A stretch of DNA of 64,000 bases, taken from Acidovorax sp. Lineage in GTDB: Bacteria > Pseudomonadota > Gammaproteobacteria > Burkholderiales > Burkholderiaceae_C. The stretch lies in the NCBI RefSeq assembly GCF_021287135.1, contig NZ_JAJTBB010000022.1:62001-126000 (forward strand), in the 5' to 3' direction. The translations under genes were made by a program, and so were the position numbers. Each line of letters begins with the position of its first letter. The first letter of the stretch is position 1. Below are positions 34,586-44,719 of the stretch, in pieces. Below the pieces are notes generated by a model. That model saw only the letters and a program-made list of their open reading frames with translations. It had not been told where the DNA came from and made no database searches.

Positions 34586-35462
34586 GAGCGATCAAATTAT
34601 AGGTTTGCACCACTGGTTTGACTCCCCCCCCGGGCGGTACCTGCTGGCGTGGGAGCAGGCGCGCTTTGACGAGGCGGTGGCCGACATCTTCGGCTACCAC
34701 AGCCTGCAGCTGGGCATGCCGCTGCTGGACGGGCTGCGCGCCAACCGCATGCCGCACCAGTGGTTCGCGCTCGGCCAGGAAGGGCTTGCGCGGGAAGCGG
34801 GGATGCCGGGCGCACAGCCGCCGCCGCTGCGGGCGGTGCACCTGCTGGCCGAGCCCGCGGCGCTGCCGTTTGCGCCGGCCAGCCTGGACCTGCTGGTGCT
34901 GCCCCACACGCTGGAGCTCAGCAGCGACCCCCACGCGGCCCTGCGCGAGGTGGAGCGGGTGCTGGTGCCCGAAGGGCGGGTGGTGATCAGCGGGCTCAAC
35001 CCCACCAGCCTCTGGGGGCTGCGGCAGTGGCGCGCGCGCTTGCTGCGGCGGGCCGGCCGGGGGACGCTGTACCTTCCCGACCTGGGCGAGTTCATCGGGT
35101 ACCGGCGTTTGCGCGACTGGCTGCGCCTGCTGAACTTCGAGGTCGAATCGGCCCGGTTTGGCTGTTATCGTCCCGCGGTGCGCAGCACCCAGTGGCTGGA
35201 CCGCTTCGGCTTCATGGACCCGCTGGGAGAAAAGTGGTGGCCGATCTTCGGCGCCGCCTACTTCCTCGTGGCGGTCAAGCGGGTGCACGGCATGCGCCTG
35301 CTGGAGCCCGCGTGGCGCTCGGCACGGCAGCGGTCCGCCGCCACCGTGCCCGTTGCCAACCGGACCCCGGCGCCCCACAGCGCCGCCCGGCTGCCGCGAG
35401 CGGTGGCGGGCGGCGGCACCGACAGAACCAGAACCAGAACCAGAAACAGGACTTCGATTTGA
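34584..35462 (+). CDS. Class I SAM-dependent methyltransferase
   Basis: A 292-residue protein; the core resembles Methyltransf_11. It opens [20 protein letters not shown]. Motif regions include [20 protein letters not shown] and [20 protein letters not shown]. The usual Gly-rich motif I is weak, so activity is not certain. The substrate is unknown. The C-terminal tail is low-complexity and Arg/Thr-rich (TRTRTRNRT), from a hexanucleotide tandem repeat. Its start codon overlaps the gloB start on the other strand, and its stop overlaps the rnhA TTG start. Confidence 0.8.
   Translation: MSDQIIGLHHWFDSPPGRYLLAWEQARFDEAVADIFGYHSLQLGMPLLDGLRANRMPHQWFALGQEGLAREAGMPGAQPPPLRAVHLLAEPAALPFAPASLDLLVLPHTLELSSDPHAALREVERVLVPEGRVVISGLNPTSLWGLRQWRARLLRRAGRGTLYLPDLGEFIGYRRLRDWLRLLNFEVESARFGCYRPAVRSTQWLDRFGFMDPLGEKWWPIFGAAYFLVAVKRVHGMRLLEPAWRSARQRSAATVPVANRTPAPHSAARLPRAVAGGGTDRTRTRTRNRTSI
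35425..35448 (+). repeat. GAACCA hexanucleotide tandem repeat
   Basis: Three exact GAACCA units and a fourth GAAACA form the last codons of the methyltransferase gene. They encode a TRTRTRNR tail and end 10 bp before the rnhA start. Unit-number changes would keep the frame. Confidence 0.8.
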
Positions 35463-35908
35463 ACCAGGTAGAGATATACACAGATGGCGCCTGCAAAGGC
35501 AACCCCGGCCCCGGCGGATGGGGGGTGTTGCTGCGCTCGGGCACGACAGAGAAAGAGCTCTTCGGGGGCGAGCTGGGCACCACCAACAACCGCATGGAAC
35601 TCATGGCCGTCATCGAGGCGCTGTCCGCCCTCAAGCGGCCTTGCGCCGTGACGCTGTACCTGGACAGCGAATATGTGCGCAAGGGCATCACCGAGTGGAT
35701 CCATGGCTGGAAGGCCAAGGGCTGGCGCACGGCGTCCAAGCAGCCCGTCAAGAACGTCGAGCTGTGGCAGCGCCTGGATGCCCTGGTGGCGACGGCCGGC
35801 CACCGCATTGAGTGGCGCTGGGTGCGCGGGCACTCCGGCGATCCCGGCAACGAGCGCGCCGACGCGCTGGCCAACCGGGGCGTGGACCAGGCCCTGGGCC
35901 GCCGGTAG
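35459..35908 (+). CDS. rnhA: Ribonuclease HI
   Basis: A 149-residue endonuclease that cuts RNA in RNA-DNA hybrids. The acidic active site is present: D in [18 protein letters not shown] in [14 protein letters not shown] in [12 protein letters not shown], and H/D in [17 protein letters not shown]. The start is TTG 35459 ([10 protein letters not shown]), overlapping the methyltransferase stop (TTGA); AGG at 35448-35450 gives about 8 bp spacing. There is no ATG at the expected position. Confidence 0.95.
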   Translation: MNQVEIYTDGACKGNPGPGGWGVLLRSGTTEKELFGGELGTTNNRMELMAVIEALSALKRPCAVTLYLDSEYVRKGITEWIHGWKAKGWRTASKQPVKNVELWQRLDALVATAGHRIEWRWVRGHSGDPGNERADALANRGVDQALGRR

Positions 35909-35940
35909 CCGGGCGGAAGCAGCACCCACCAGCAGCAAAA

Positions 35941-35966
35941 AGGGCCCGTCCGGGCCCTATTTTTTT
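35941..35966. terminator. Bidirectional terminator between rnhA and the small thioredoxin
   Basis: AGGGCCC (35941-35947) pairs with GGGCCCT (35952-35958), followed on plus by ATTTTTTT. The minus strand has CCCTTTTTGC after the stem. It serves rnhA from the left and the thioredoxin-like gene from the right. Confidence 0.88.
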
Positions 35967-36000
35967 CGTCGCGGGGGAGGCTTAGACCGTAAACACGTTC

Positions 36001-36327
36001 TTAGGCAGACAGTGCCTGCACGGCCTCCTGCAGCGCCTGGCCGTCCTGCGGGCGCACCAGGCGCTGCACTTCCTGCCCGTTTTTCAGGAACACCAGCGTG
36101 GGCCAGAGCTTGACGCCGAAGCTGCGGCCCAGGCGCTGGCCCGGGCCGTCCTCGACCTTGACGTGGGCCACGCCGGCCTGGTCCTTCAAGGCGGCCTCGA
36201 TCAGCGGCTGGGCCCGCTGGCAATGGCCGCACCAGGGCGTGCCGAATTCGACCACCGTGGCGCCGGGCAGGCGGTCCACATCGTCGCGGGAAGGGGGCTG
36301 GGCAAGGTGCTGGGCGGAGTAGGGCAT
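36001..36327 (-). CDS. Thioredoxin family protein with CGHC active site
   Basis: A 108-residue single thioredoxin domain without a signal peptide. The active site is TPWCGHCQRA (Cys33, Cys36) and the cis-Pro motif is GVKLWPTLVFLKNG. CGHC is more oxidising than the CGPC of TrxA, so a special redox role is possible. I chose MPYSAQHLAQPP; an upstream GTG adds 13 residues with no family match. Confidence 0.85.
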   Translation of the reverse strand: MPYSAQHLAQPPSRDDVDRLPGATVVEFGTPWCGHCQRAQPLIEAALKDQAGVAHVKVEDGPGQRLGRSFGVKLWPTLVFLKNGQEVQRLVRPQDGQALQEAVQALSA

Positions 36328-36473
36328 GGCGTGCAGAGGTGTGAAGCCGACGGCGGCGCGGACCAAGCCGAGGTGCGGGGCGCGTCAGGCAGGTTAGGTT
36401 TGCGCGGAAGTGCTGGGCTTGACCTTACCAAAAACCCGCCGCCGGCGGTGACGGGCGCCCGCCCGGGGCCACG

Positions 36474-37829
<1,356 letters not shown>

Positions 37830-37887
37830 GGAGATAGGCGAAGTAGGGCGGTGGTGTGGGCGGCGGCAGACTGGTGGCCCGCCCGGG

Positions 37888-38520
37888 TCATTGCGAAGCG
37901 GCACCTTCCAGCGCCTGCAGCTCGGCCAGGGTGTTGGCGTTGAAGAAGGCCTGCGGATCGTCGCCCGGCTGGTCGAAGGGCACGATGGCGCAGCGGTGCT
38001 GGCCTGTCCACGCGTCGATCTTGCGGCCGCCGGCCTGGGTGAAGGCCACCAGGCTTTCGAGCAGGCCCACGCGCAGCAGGCAGAACACCGGCTGGGTGCG
38101 CACGGTGGTGCGGCCCGTGCCATCGTCCTCGGGCGCGGCGGCCATGGCGATGTCGGCACCTTGGGCGTCGGCCGCCGCGGCCAGGCGCGCCGCCAGGTCC
38201 AGCGGAAACAGCGGCGTGTCGCAGGGCACCGTCAGCAGCCAGGGCGTTTCGCACCGCTCCAGCCCCGTCAGAAAACCGGCCAAGGGCCCGGCATAGTCGG
38301 CCAGCACGTCAGGCCACACCGGTGCGCCAAACGCTTCGTAGGCGGCCAGATTGCGGTTGGCATTGACCATCACGGCGCCGGTCTGCAGCTGCAGCCGCAT
38401 CAGCGTGTGCAGCGCCAGCGGAATGCCGCGAAAGTTCTGCAGGCCCTTGTCCACCCCGCCCATGCGGGAGCCGCGGCCCCCGGCAAGGACCAGGCCGGTG
38501 ATGTCTTGGGTATCAATCAT
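37888..38520 (-). CDS. mobA: Molybdenum cofactor guanylyltransferase MobA
   Basis: A 210-residue nucleotidyltransferase that joins GMP to molybdopterin to make the bis-MGD cofactor of nitrate reductase and related enzymes. The GTP-binding start is [19 protein letters not shown]. Further motifs are [32 protein letters not shown] and [10 protein letters not shown]. It lies between moaA and moeA, 58 bp before the moeA start. Confidence 0.94.
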   Translation of the reverse strand: MIDTQDITGLVLAGGRGSRMGGVDKGLQNFRGIPLALHTLMRLQLQTGAVMVNANRNLAAYEAFGAPVWPDVLADYAGPLAGFLTGLERCETPWLLTVPCDTPLFPLDLAARLAAAADAQGADIAMAAAPEDDGTGRTTVRTQPVFCLLRVGLLESLVAFTQAGGRKIDAWTGQHRCAIVPFDQPGDDPQAFFNANTLAELQALEGAASQ

Positions 38521-38582
38521 TCGTGATCTTCAAAGGGGCGTGGACGGGGGGCTTTTGACGGTCTTGGAACTGGCACGGCGCC

Positions 38583-38612
38583 GGCCGGCGCACGCCGAAG
38601 GCGACTCAGGGG
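38583..38612 (-). repeat. CCCCCTGAG-type palindrome, copy at 38.6 kb
   Basis: On the minus strand CCCCTCCCCCTGAGTCGCCT continues TCGGCGTGC. CCCCCTGAGTCGCCTT is identical to the 28.76 kb copy. It lies in the 105-bp gap after moaA. Confidence 0.6.
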
Positions 38613-38625
38613 GAGGGGTCACGTG

Positions 38626-39762
38626 CTATCCGCCGATGTAGCTCATCTCCACCCGGCGCACGCCGCGCGATTCGTCGGCCGGCAGGCTGCCCCGCAGCTC
38701 CGAGTACCGGTCGCTGCGCTGCTGCCAGATGGGTGCAATGGCCGAGGCAATGGCCTCGTCCGTGGCGCCGCCGCGCAGCAGGGTGCGCAGGTCGTAGCCC
38801 TGCGTGGCAAACAGGCACAGGTAGAGCTTGCCCTCGGTGGACAGGCGGGCGCGGTTGCAGTCGCGGCAGAAGGCCTGGGTCACGCTGCTGATCACGCCGA
38901 TCTCGCCCAGCGCCGGGTCGTGGTGGCCCGCTGCGTTGGTGTACCCCCAGCGTTCGGCGGTCTCGCCGGGGCTGCTAGGGTCGAGCTGCACCAGGGGCAG
39001 CTCGGCGCGCAGGCGCTCGATGAGTTCGGCCGAGGGCAGCACCTCGTCCATGCGCCAGCCGTTGGTGGCGCCTACGTCCATGTATTCAATGAAGCGCAGC
39101 GTGGTGCCCGTGCCGCGGAAGTGCCGCGCCATGGGCAGGATCTCGTGCTCGTTGGTGCCGCGCTTGACCACCATGTTGACCTTGATCTGCGTGAGGCCCG
39201 CGGCCTGCGCCGCGTCGATGCCGGCCAGCACGTCGGCCACCGGAAAGTCCACATCGTTCATGCGGCGGAACACGGCGTCGTCCAGGCCGTCCAGGCTCAC
39301 CGTCACGCGGCTCAGCCCGGCGTCCTTCAACGCCCGGGCCTTGCGCGCCAGGAGCGATCCGTTGGTGGTGAGCGTGAGGTCGGGCGCCACGCCGTCCACC
39401 GTGCGCAGCTGGGCCAGTTGGGCCACCAGCTCTTCCAGGTTCTTGCGCAGCAGGGGCTCGCCGCCCGTGAGGCGGATCTTGCGCACGCCGTGGGCCAGGA
39501 AGAGCCGCGCCAGCCGCGTGATCTCTTCAAAGCTCAGCAGCGCGCCGTGCGGGAGGTAGGGATAGTCCTTGTCGAACACTTCCTTGGGCATGCAGTAGTT
39601 GCAGCGGAAGTTGCAGCGGTCGGTCACGCTGATGCGCAGGTCGCGCAGCGGGCGGCCCAGGGTGTCGGTGAGCACACCGGTGGGCGCGGCGGCATGCGCG
39701 GGCACCTGCGCCGCCAAGGCGGCAAGGCGTTGGTCCACCAGGGGAATCACACGTTCGGACAT
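38626..39762 (-). CDS. moaA: GTP 3',8-cyclase MoaA
   Basis: A 378-residue radical SAM enzyme that starts molybdopterin synthesis from GTP. The SAM cluster motif is CNFRCNYC (Cys50, 54, 57), followed by [12 protein letters not shown]. The second cluster motif is [19 protein letters not shown]. The chain ends in YIGG, the conserved Gly-Gly needed for activity. ATG 39762 (MSERVIPLV) is chosen. An FNR-type box centred 63 bp upstream suggests anaerobic induction. Confidence 0.96.
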   Translation of the reverse strand: MSERVIPLVDQRLAALAAQVPAHAAAPTGVLTDTLGRPLRDLRISVTDRCNFRCNYCMPKEVFDKDYPYLPHGALLSFEEITRLARLFLAHGVRKIRLTGGEPLLRKNLEELVAQLAQLRTVDGVAPDLTLTTNGSLLARKARALKDAGLSRVTVSLDGLDDAVFRRMNDVDFPVADVLAGIDAAQAAGLTQIKVNMVVKRGTNEHEILPMARHFRGTGTTLRFIEYMDVGATNGWRMDEVLPSAELIERLRAELPLVQLDPSSPGETAERWGYTNAAGHHDPALGEIGVISSVTQAFCRDCNRARLSTEGKLYLCLFATQGYDLRTLLRGGATDEAIASAIAPIWQQRSDRYSELRGSLPADESRGVRRVEMSYIGG

Positions 39763-39818
39763 GCCCCGGATTTTGCCGCATGGCCCCTTCCGGCAGGGAC
39801 AAGACCCCATGGGGAAAG

Positions 39819-39832
39819 TTGATCGCGGTCAA
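39819..39832. promoter_or_regulatory. FNR/Crp-family operator between moaA and the PilJ-domain gene
   Basis: TTGATCGCGGTCAA matches the FNR consensus TTGAT-N4-ATCAA with one mismatch. It lies 57 bp upstream of moaA and 117 bp upstream of the divergent PilJ-domain gene. Control of cofactor synthesis by oxygen or nitric oxide would fit; the binding protein is not identified. Confidence 0.65.
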
Positions 39833-39949
39833 GTTATGCGCAGCGGGCACGGAAGGGCGCCGAGGGCGCAGAAGCGGCCTTTGACATGGCGCAGCCAGGC
39901 GCCGGTGCTGCGTCGCAACAATGGGCGCACCTCGTTTCAGGAGAACAAC

Positions 39950-40795
39950 ATGCAGGAAATGCGCGACGTACCGGTGCTGGGCGCGACATGCCAGCGCCGC
40001 ACGGCGGTGCAATGGGTGGCGGCCAGCGTGCTGCTGCCCACCTGGGCCACCGGCGCCCAGGCGCAAATGGGCCTGTCGGGCGCCATCAACTACGCAGGCT
40101 GGTTCCGCGCGCTGTCGCAGCGCATGGCCAAGGCCTACTGCCAGCAATACCTGCAAGTGCTGCCCAGCGCGGCGGTGGACGTGATGGGCCTGGCGCGCAA
40201 GATGGTCCAGGTGGGCAGCAGCGAGCTGGCCAAGGGCATGCAGTCCGGCCAGTGGCCCGCCGAAGTCGGGCGCCAGCTGCAGGAGGTGCAAAAGCAGTTT
40301 GCCCTGCTCAACCAGATGACGTCCACACCCGCCACAGCAACGGCGGCGGTGGTGGCGGCGTCCGAGCAGGCCGACCGCACGCTGCTCATCGCCCAGGCGG
40401 TGACCGAAGCCATCGAGAAGCTGGCGCAGGCGCCCAGCGCCCGCCTGGTGAGCCTGGCAGGCCGCCAGCGCATGCTGTCGCAGCGGCTGGCCAAGAACTA
40501 CTTCCTCACCGCAGCCAAGGCGGAGTCCAAGATCGTGCAAGCCCAGCTGGCTGCCGACGCGGCCGACTTCCGCCAGGCGCTGCAGACCTTGGGCGCCACG
40601 CCCGTGTCCACCGCGGCCATCCGCAACGAGCTGGAGCTGGCGGGCTCGCAATGGCTGTTCTTCGAGTCGGCCCTGCGCCGCCCCGCCGACGAGCAGGGCC
40701 TGAGCGCCGTGGCCACCACCAGCGAGCGCCTGCTGACGGTGATGGACAAGCTCACCAGCCTGTACGAAGCGGCCCTGCGGGAAGTGCTGGGATAG
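39950..40795 (+). CDS. Exported protein with two PilJ/NarX-type sensor repeats
   Basis: A 281-residue protein with a signal-like N-terminus (QRRTAVQWVAASVLLPTWAT, then GAQAQ), possibly Tat-type. The mature part has two repeats of the PilJ N-terminal family (PF13675-like): INYAGWFRALSQRMAKAY and VSLAGRQRMLSQRLAKNYF. In NarX/NarQ the comparable helix (P-box) binds nitrate. There is no kinase or membrane anchor after it. AGGAG lies 6 bp before ATG 39950. Lying beside Mo-cofactor genes it could be a periplasmic nitrate or nitrite sensor component; that is inference. Confidence 0.75.
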   Translation: MQEMRDVPVLGATCQRRTAVQWVAASVLLPTWATGAQAQMGLSGAINYAGWFRALSQRMAKAYCQQYLQVLPSAAVDVMGLARKMVQVGSSELAKGMQSGQWPAEVGRQLQEVQKQFALLNQMTSTPATATAAVVAASEQADRTLLIAQAVTEAIEKLAQAPSARLVSLAGRQRMLSQRLAKNYFLTAAKAESKIVQAQLAADAADFRQALQTLGATPVSTAAIRNELELAGSQWLFFESALRRPADEQGLSAVATTSERLLTVMDKLTSLYEAALREVLG

Positions 40796-40841
40796 GGCCG
40801 TCCCCGCGCTCGCGCCGCGGACGGCGCGGGGCGCCGCGACA

Positions 40842-41603
40842 TCAGACGCAGCGCGCGCCGTCCACCTCGATGCACACGCCGCTGACGAAGGCGGCCTCGT
40901 CACTGGCCAGGTAGAGCGCGGCGTTGGCCACGTCCAGCGCGGTGGAGAAGCGGCCCAGCGGGATGGTGGCCAGGAACTTGGCGCGGCGCGCCTCGTCGAT
41001 GGGGCCGCCCGCAAAATCGGCGGCCAGGCCCGTGTCGGGGTTGAACACGGGGTTGATGCAGTTCACGCGGATGTTGTCGGGGCCCAGCTCGGCGGCCATG
41101 GACTTGCTGGTGATGATCACCGCGCCCTTGGAGCCGTTGTACCAGGTCAGGCCCGGGCGGGGGCGCAGGCCGGCCGTGGAGGCGATGTTGATGATGCTGC
41201 CGCCGCCCGCGCGGCGCAGTTCGGGCACGGCGTGGATGGCCGAGAGGTAGATGCTCTTCATGTTGATGGCATAGACCTTGTCGAACTCTTCCTCGCTCAC
41301 CTCCAGCATGGGGCGGTTGCGGTGCGTCCAGCCGGCGTTGTTCACCACCACGTCCAGGCGGCCGTACAGCTGCACGGCCTTTTCCACCAGGGCCTGCACC
41401 TCGGCGGACTTCGTCACGTCGGCCTTGAAGAAAGCGGCCGTGCCGCCCGCGGCGGTGATCTCGGCCACCACGCGCTGGCCGCCGGCTTCGTTGATGTCGT
41501 TGACGATGACCTGGCCGCCCTCGGCGGCCAGGCGCTTGGCGATGCCCTCGCCAATGCCGTTGCCGGCGCCGGTGACGATGATGGATTTGTTCTGCACGCG
41601 CAT
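40842..41603 (-). CDS. Short-chain dehydrogenase/reductase (SDR)
   Basis: A 253-residue classical SDR. The cofactor motif is TGAGNGIGEG, NNAG is in VVVNNAGWTH, the catalytic Ser/Tyr/Lys are in NIASTAGLRPRPGLTWYNGSK, and the tail has the SGVCIEVDGARCV ending. NAD is likely, from D60-type context (VNDINEAGG). Substrate unknown. AAGGAG precedes ATG 41603. It lies downstream of DUF2889 and aldehyde dehydrogenase genes on the same strand, which suggests a catabolic group for an alcohol or aldehyde. Confidence 0.88.
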   Translation of the reverse strand: MRVQNKSIIVTGAGNGIGEGIAKRLAAEGGQVIVNDINEAGGQRVVAEITAAGGTAAFFKADVTKSAEVQALVEKAVQLYGRLDVVVNNAGWTHRNRPMLEVSEEEFDKVYAINMKSIYLSAIHAVPELRRAGGGSIINIASTAGLRPRPGLTWYNGSKGAVIITSKSMAAELGPDNIRVNCINPVFNPDTGLAADFAGGPIDEARRAKFLATIPLGRFSTALDVANAALYLASDEAAFVSGVCIEVDGARCV

Positions 41604-41623
41604 GGGATGGCTCCTTGGATGAC

Positions 41624-41680
41624 TCAAAATTGATAGCTGCTGGCGCTTGACTATCAAGCGCTAGAGGCCGATTTGGCAAA
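41624..41680 (+). repeat. Dispersed palindromic repeat, copy C (SDR leader and DUF2889 3' end)
   Basis: CAAAATTGATAGCTGCTGGC GCTTGACTATCAAGCGCTAG AGGCCGATTTGGC. Both arms are intact (CTGGCGCTT and AAGCGCTAG). Reading on the minus strand, its first half encodes the last codons of DUF2889 and supplies the TGA stop at 41656-41654. Confidence 0.9.
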
Positions 41681-42265
41681 ATTTTCTGTAGCTGCCGCTG
41701 GTTCTGCAGCCCTGGCAGCCTGCGGCACACGGCCGTAGAACTGGGGGAAGAACTCCTTCACGCCCTGGCCGTTGAAGTCCCACCCTGTGCACTGGCCCAG
41801 ATGGCGCGGCGGCTCATCCGGGTGGGCCGAAGTAAACACCGCGGGCACCGACTGAAAAGCGGCCGTGGCCAGGTTGAACAGCAGCTCGCGCAGGTGCGTG
41901 CAGCTGGCCACGCCGCCCAGGTGCTTCTGGATGGCGTGCCGCCAGCCGTGCGCCATGCTGCAGCCCACCATGCGCTGCAGGGCTGCTTGGGCCTCGGTGC
42001 AGCCTTGCAGCGGGTGCGAATCCATGGCCACATCAACAGCCTGCACCACGAGCTGGCGGTTCACGGTCACCCGCAGCCACATGTGGTGGATGGCCTCGCC
42101 CGCCAGACGCTGCTGGCTGGGGTCGCGGAACGATGCGGCGTCGTAGGCCTTGCTGTCGTGCAGCTCGCCTTCGATGTCCCACAGACCATCGTCGCGTTCA
42201 AAGCCCTGGTAGTTCACCCGGCGGACGTGCTTCAGGGTGCGGGGGGCGGGAGGGCTCAGGGGCAT
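41654..42265 (-). CDS. DUF2889 domain protein
   Basis: A 203-residue protein of the DUF2889 family, with start MPLSPPAPRTLKHVRRVNYQ and conserved ERDDGLWDIEGELHDSKAYD and HLGQCTGWDFNGQ. Its function is unknown to me. DUF2889 genes are often found beside aldehyde or aromatic-acid catabolism genes, consistent with the flanking SDR and aldehyde dehydrogenase. The last ~10 residues (ENFAKSASSA) and the stop come from the dispersed palindrome, so the natural C-terminus has been replaced or extended. Confidence 0.8.
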   Translation of the reverse strand: MPLSPPAPRTLKHVRRVNYQGFERDDGLWDIEGELHDSKAYDAASFRDPSQQRLAGEAIHHMWLRVTVNRQLVVQAVDVAMDSHPLQGCTEAQAALQRMVGCSMAHGWRHAIQKHLGGVASCTHLRELLFNLATAAFQSVPAVFTSAHPDEPPRHLGQCTGWDFNGQGVKEFFPQFYGRVPQAARAAEPAAATENFAKSASSA

Positions 42266-42356
42266 GGCAAAAGAAGAGACGTCGTACAGAAGCGGCCAAG
42301 GTTACCGGGGCCTGCCCACGCCGTCGTGCGCGGGCGGGACACCCTGCCGTGCTTCT

Positions 42357-43790
42357 TCAGCCGTACTTGATGGCAACGGTTTTCAAGGTGGTGAAGCCGT
42401 ACAGCGCCTCAAACCCCTTTTCGCGCCCGTAGCCGCTGGATTTGACGCCGCCAAACGGCAGCTCCACGCCGCCCGCCGCGCCGTAGTTGTTGATGAACAC
42501 CTGGCCGCTGTGCACGCGCTTGGCCATGCGGAACTGGCGGGCGCCGTCACGCGTCCACACGCCGGCCACCAGGCCGAACTGCGTGGCGTTGGCCAGCTCC
42601 ACGGCATGGTCTTCGTCCTGGAAGGCCATGGCCGACAGCACGGGGCCGAAGACTTCTTCCTGCGCCAGACGGTGCTGCACCGGCACGTCGCGCAGCAGCG
42701 TGGGGGCCTGGTAGTAGCCGGTCTCGGGCGCTTCGTCCACCACCACGCCCTGGGCCACCATGGGGATGCCGGCGACCTGTGCGTCAGAGAGGAAATCCCA
42801 TACGCGCTGCTGCTGCGTCTGGCGGATCAGCGGGCCCACGTCCAGGTCCATGGCGGCGGGGCCCACGCGCAGCTTTTCAAACGCCTTGCCCAGGCGCTCC
42901 AGCAGCGGTTCATAAATCAGCGAATCGATCAGCACGCGTGAGCCGGCCGAGCAGGTCTGCCCCGCGTTCTGCACGATGGCGTTGATGACCACGGGGATGG
43001 CGGCGTCCAGGTCGGCATCCGCAAAGATGATCTGCGGGCTCTTGCCGCCCAGCTCCAGCGTCACGGGGCAGTGGCGCTCGGCGGCGACCTGCTGGATCAG
43101 CGTGCCGATCTTGGGGCTGCCGGTGAAGCTGATGTGGTCGATGCCCGGGTGGCGTGCCAGCGCGTCGCCCACCTCATGGCCGTAGCCGGTGACGATGTTC
43201 AGCGCGCCCGAGGGAAAGCCCACCTCGGCCGCCAGCTGCGCCACGCGGATCAGCGACAGGCACGCGTCTTCGGCCGGCTTGACCACGCACACATTGCCCG
43301 CCGCCAGGGCGCCGCCCACGCTGCGGCCAAAGATCTGCATGGGGTAGTTCCACGGGATCACATGGCCCGTCACGCCGTGGGGCTCGCGCCAGGTGAGCAC
43401 GCTGTAGCCGTCGGGGTAGGGAATGGTCTCGCCGTGGAACTTGTCGCACGCACCGGCGTAGAACTCGAAGTAGCGTGCCAGTGCAATCGCGTCCGCCCGC
43501 GCCTGCTTGGTGGGCTTGCCGCAGTCGCGCTGCTCCAGCGCCGTCAGCTCGTCCGTATGTTCCAGGATCTTGGCCGAGAGCTTTTGCAGCAGGCGGCCGC
43601 GCTCCACCGGGGCCAACTTTTGCCACACCGCGTGGTAGCACTGGCGGGCCGCATGCACCGCCGCGTCGATGTCGTCGGCGTTGCTGCGCTGGATCTCGTC
43701 GAAGGGCTGGCCGTCGGACGGGTCGATCACCGGGATCGTGCGGCCCGAAGCGGACGGAACGGAGGCGTTGGCAATGAAGTTCAGCTGCAT
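42357..43790 (-). CDS. NAD(P)-dependent aldehyde dehydrogenase
   Basis: A 477-residue ALDH superfamily enzyme that oxidises an aldehyde to its acid. The cofactor-binding and active-site motifs are intact: IPWNYPMQIFGRSVGGALAA, FTGSPKIGTLIQQ, catalytic Glu in LELGGKSPQI, catalytic Cys in NAGQTCSAGSRVL, and EEVFGPVLSAMAF. It is first in the group ALDH-DUF2889-SDR on the minus strand. The substrate cannot be told from the sequence. Confidence 0.92.
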   Translation of the reverse strand: MQLNFIANASVPSASGRTIPVIDPSDGQPFDEIQRSNADDIDAAVHAARQCYHAVWQKLAPVERGRLLQKLSAKILEHTDELTALEQRDCGKPTKQARADAIALARYFEFYAGACDKFHGETIPYPDGYSVLTWREPHGVTGHVIPWNYPMQIFGRSVGGALAAGNVCVVKPAEDACLSLIRVAQLAAEVGFPSGALNIVTGYGHEVGDALARHPGIDHISFTGSPKIGTLIQQVAAERHCPVTLELGGKSPQIIFADADLDAAIPVVINAIVQNAGQTCSAGSRVLIDSLIYEPLLERLGKAFEKLRVGPAAMDLDVGPLIRQTQQQRVWDFLSDAQVAGIPMVAQGVVVDEAPETGYYQAPTLLRDVPVQHRLAQEEVFGPVLSAMAFQDEDHAVELANATQFGLVAGVWTRDGARQFRMAKRVHSGQVFINNYGAAGGVELPFGGVKSSGYGREKGFEALYGFTTLKTVAIKYG

Positions 43791-43839
43791 GGTCGCGATT
43801 GTGCCTGGAAATGAAATGTGTGCTTAGTATTTGTGTGAA

Positions 43840-43894
43840 ATCCGGCTCTGAGGCCCATACGACAAGCGCAAGCAGCTATTGAATTAATAGCATG
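43840..43894 (-). repeat. Dispersed palindromic repeat, copy G (crp 3' end)
   Basis: On the minus strand ATGCTATTAATTCAATAGCT is followed by GCTTGCGCTTG; the right half is degraded (TATGGGCCTCAGAGCCGGATTT). The left flank supplies the last codons (CY) and TAA stop of the Crp/Fnr regulator at 43886-43884. Confidence 0.75.
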
Positions 43895-44717
43895 CCGCGC
43901 GCAGGGCCGCCAGGTCCAGGATTTCCACCTCGCCGCGCTGCACGCGCACCAGCTGGCGGGACTCCAGGTCCTTCAAGATCTGGTTGGTGGTCTGGCGCGA
44001 GATGGCCAGCATCAGCGAAAGCTGTTCCTGCGAGATGCCGATCACCCGGCGCGAACGGCCCCCTGCCGTCCACTGCCCGTAGCCCTCGGCCATCATCACC
44101 AGGCGGCGGGCCAGGCGCTGCGGCGCGGGCAGCAGCGCCAGCTCTTCCATGGCCACGAAGGCCGAGCGCAGCTTGTCGGTGAGCAGCAGGGCCAGCGCGT
44201 GCCAGTGCTGCGGGTGGGCCTGCAGCCACTGCTGCAGCCGCTCGTGCGGCACGTGCAGCAGCGTGGTGGCCTCGGTGGCGTGCGCGTCGTGCGTGCGGGC
44301 GGAGTTGTCGAACACCGAGATCTCGCCAAACCAGTGCGGCGGCTCCAGCCGGATCAGCAGCGCCGCGCGCGCCTCGTCGGCCCGCCCGCCTGTGCCCGAG
44401 ATGCTGACGGCGCCGCGCACCACGGCGTACAGGCCGCAGGGCGCATCGCCGCGCAGGAACAGCACCTCGCCCGCGTGCAGCTGGCGCAGCTGGCCCAGCG
44501 CCAGCAGCGCCTGCGCAAAGTCGGGGGGCAACTGGGCAAACCAGCGGCCCGATTGCAGGATGGGCGCAAACGCCTCGGCAGCGGGCAGGGGGGCAAAAGC
44601 GGCGGCGGTCACGGTGGGCAAGGCGTTGGGGCGGGCGGTGTGCGAGGGAACGGGGCGTCGTCGCCGCGGCCGGTTTTGTCGTGTGTCCGACAGACGGTGG
44701 CTGGCGCGCGGGGCCAC
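43884..44717 (-). CDS. Crp/Fnr family transcriptional regulator
   Basis: A regulator with an N-terminal cyclic-nucleotide-binding-like beta roll (LHAGEVLFLRGDAPCGLYAV, WFGEISVFDNSARTH) and a C-terminal winged HTH (ISQEQLSLMLAISRQTTNQI LKDLE). It lacks the FNR cysteine set, so an oxygen-labile Fe-S cluster is unlikely. The start is uncertain: the longest form (GTG 44717, 277 residues) has an odd Arg-rich leader, and GTG 44612 gives a typical 242-residue protein. An FNR-type box lies 3 bp upstream of the longer start, which favours the shorter one. The stop codon is provided by a dispersed repeat. Confidence 0.82.
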   Translation of the reverse strand: MAPRASHRLSDTRQNRPRRRRPVPSHTARPNALPTVTAAAFAPLPAAEAFAPILQSGRWFAQLPPDFAQALLALGQLRQLHAGEVLFLRGDAPCGLYAVVRGAVSISGTGGRADEARAALLIRLEPPHWFGEISVFDNSARTHDAHATEATTLLHVPHERLQQWLQAHPQHWHALALLLTDKLRSAFVAMEELALLPAPQRLARRLVMMAEGYGQWTAGGRSRRVIGISQEQLSLMLAISRQTTNQILKDLESRQLVRVQRGEVEILDLAALRAACY

Positions 44718-44719
44718 AT

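Noticed and set aside
35425..35448. Phase-variation tract by frameshifting
   Set aside because: The unit is 6 bp, so changes keep the frame.
40797..40825. Hairpin GCCGTCC/GGACGGC as a terminator between the PilJ and SDR genes
   Set aside because: Stem is present but there is no T-run on either strand; support is too weak to call.
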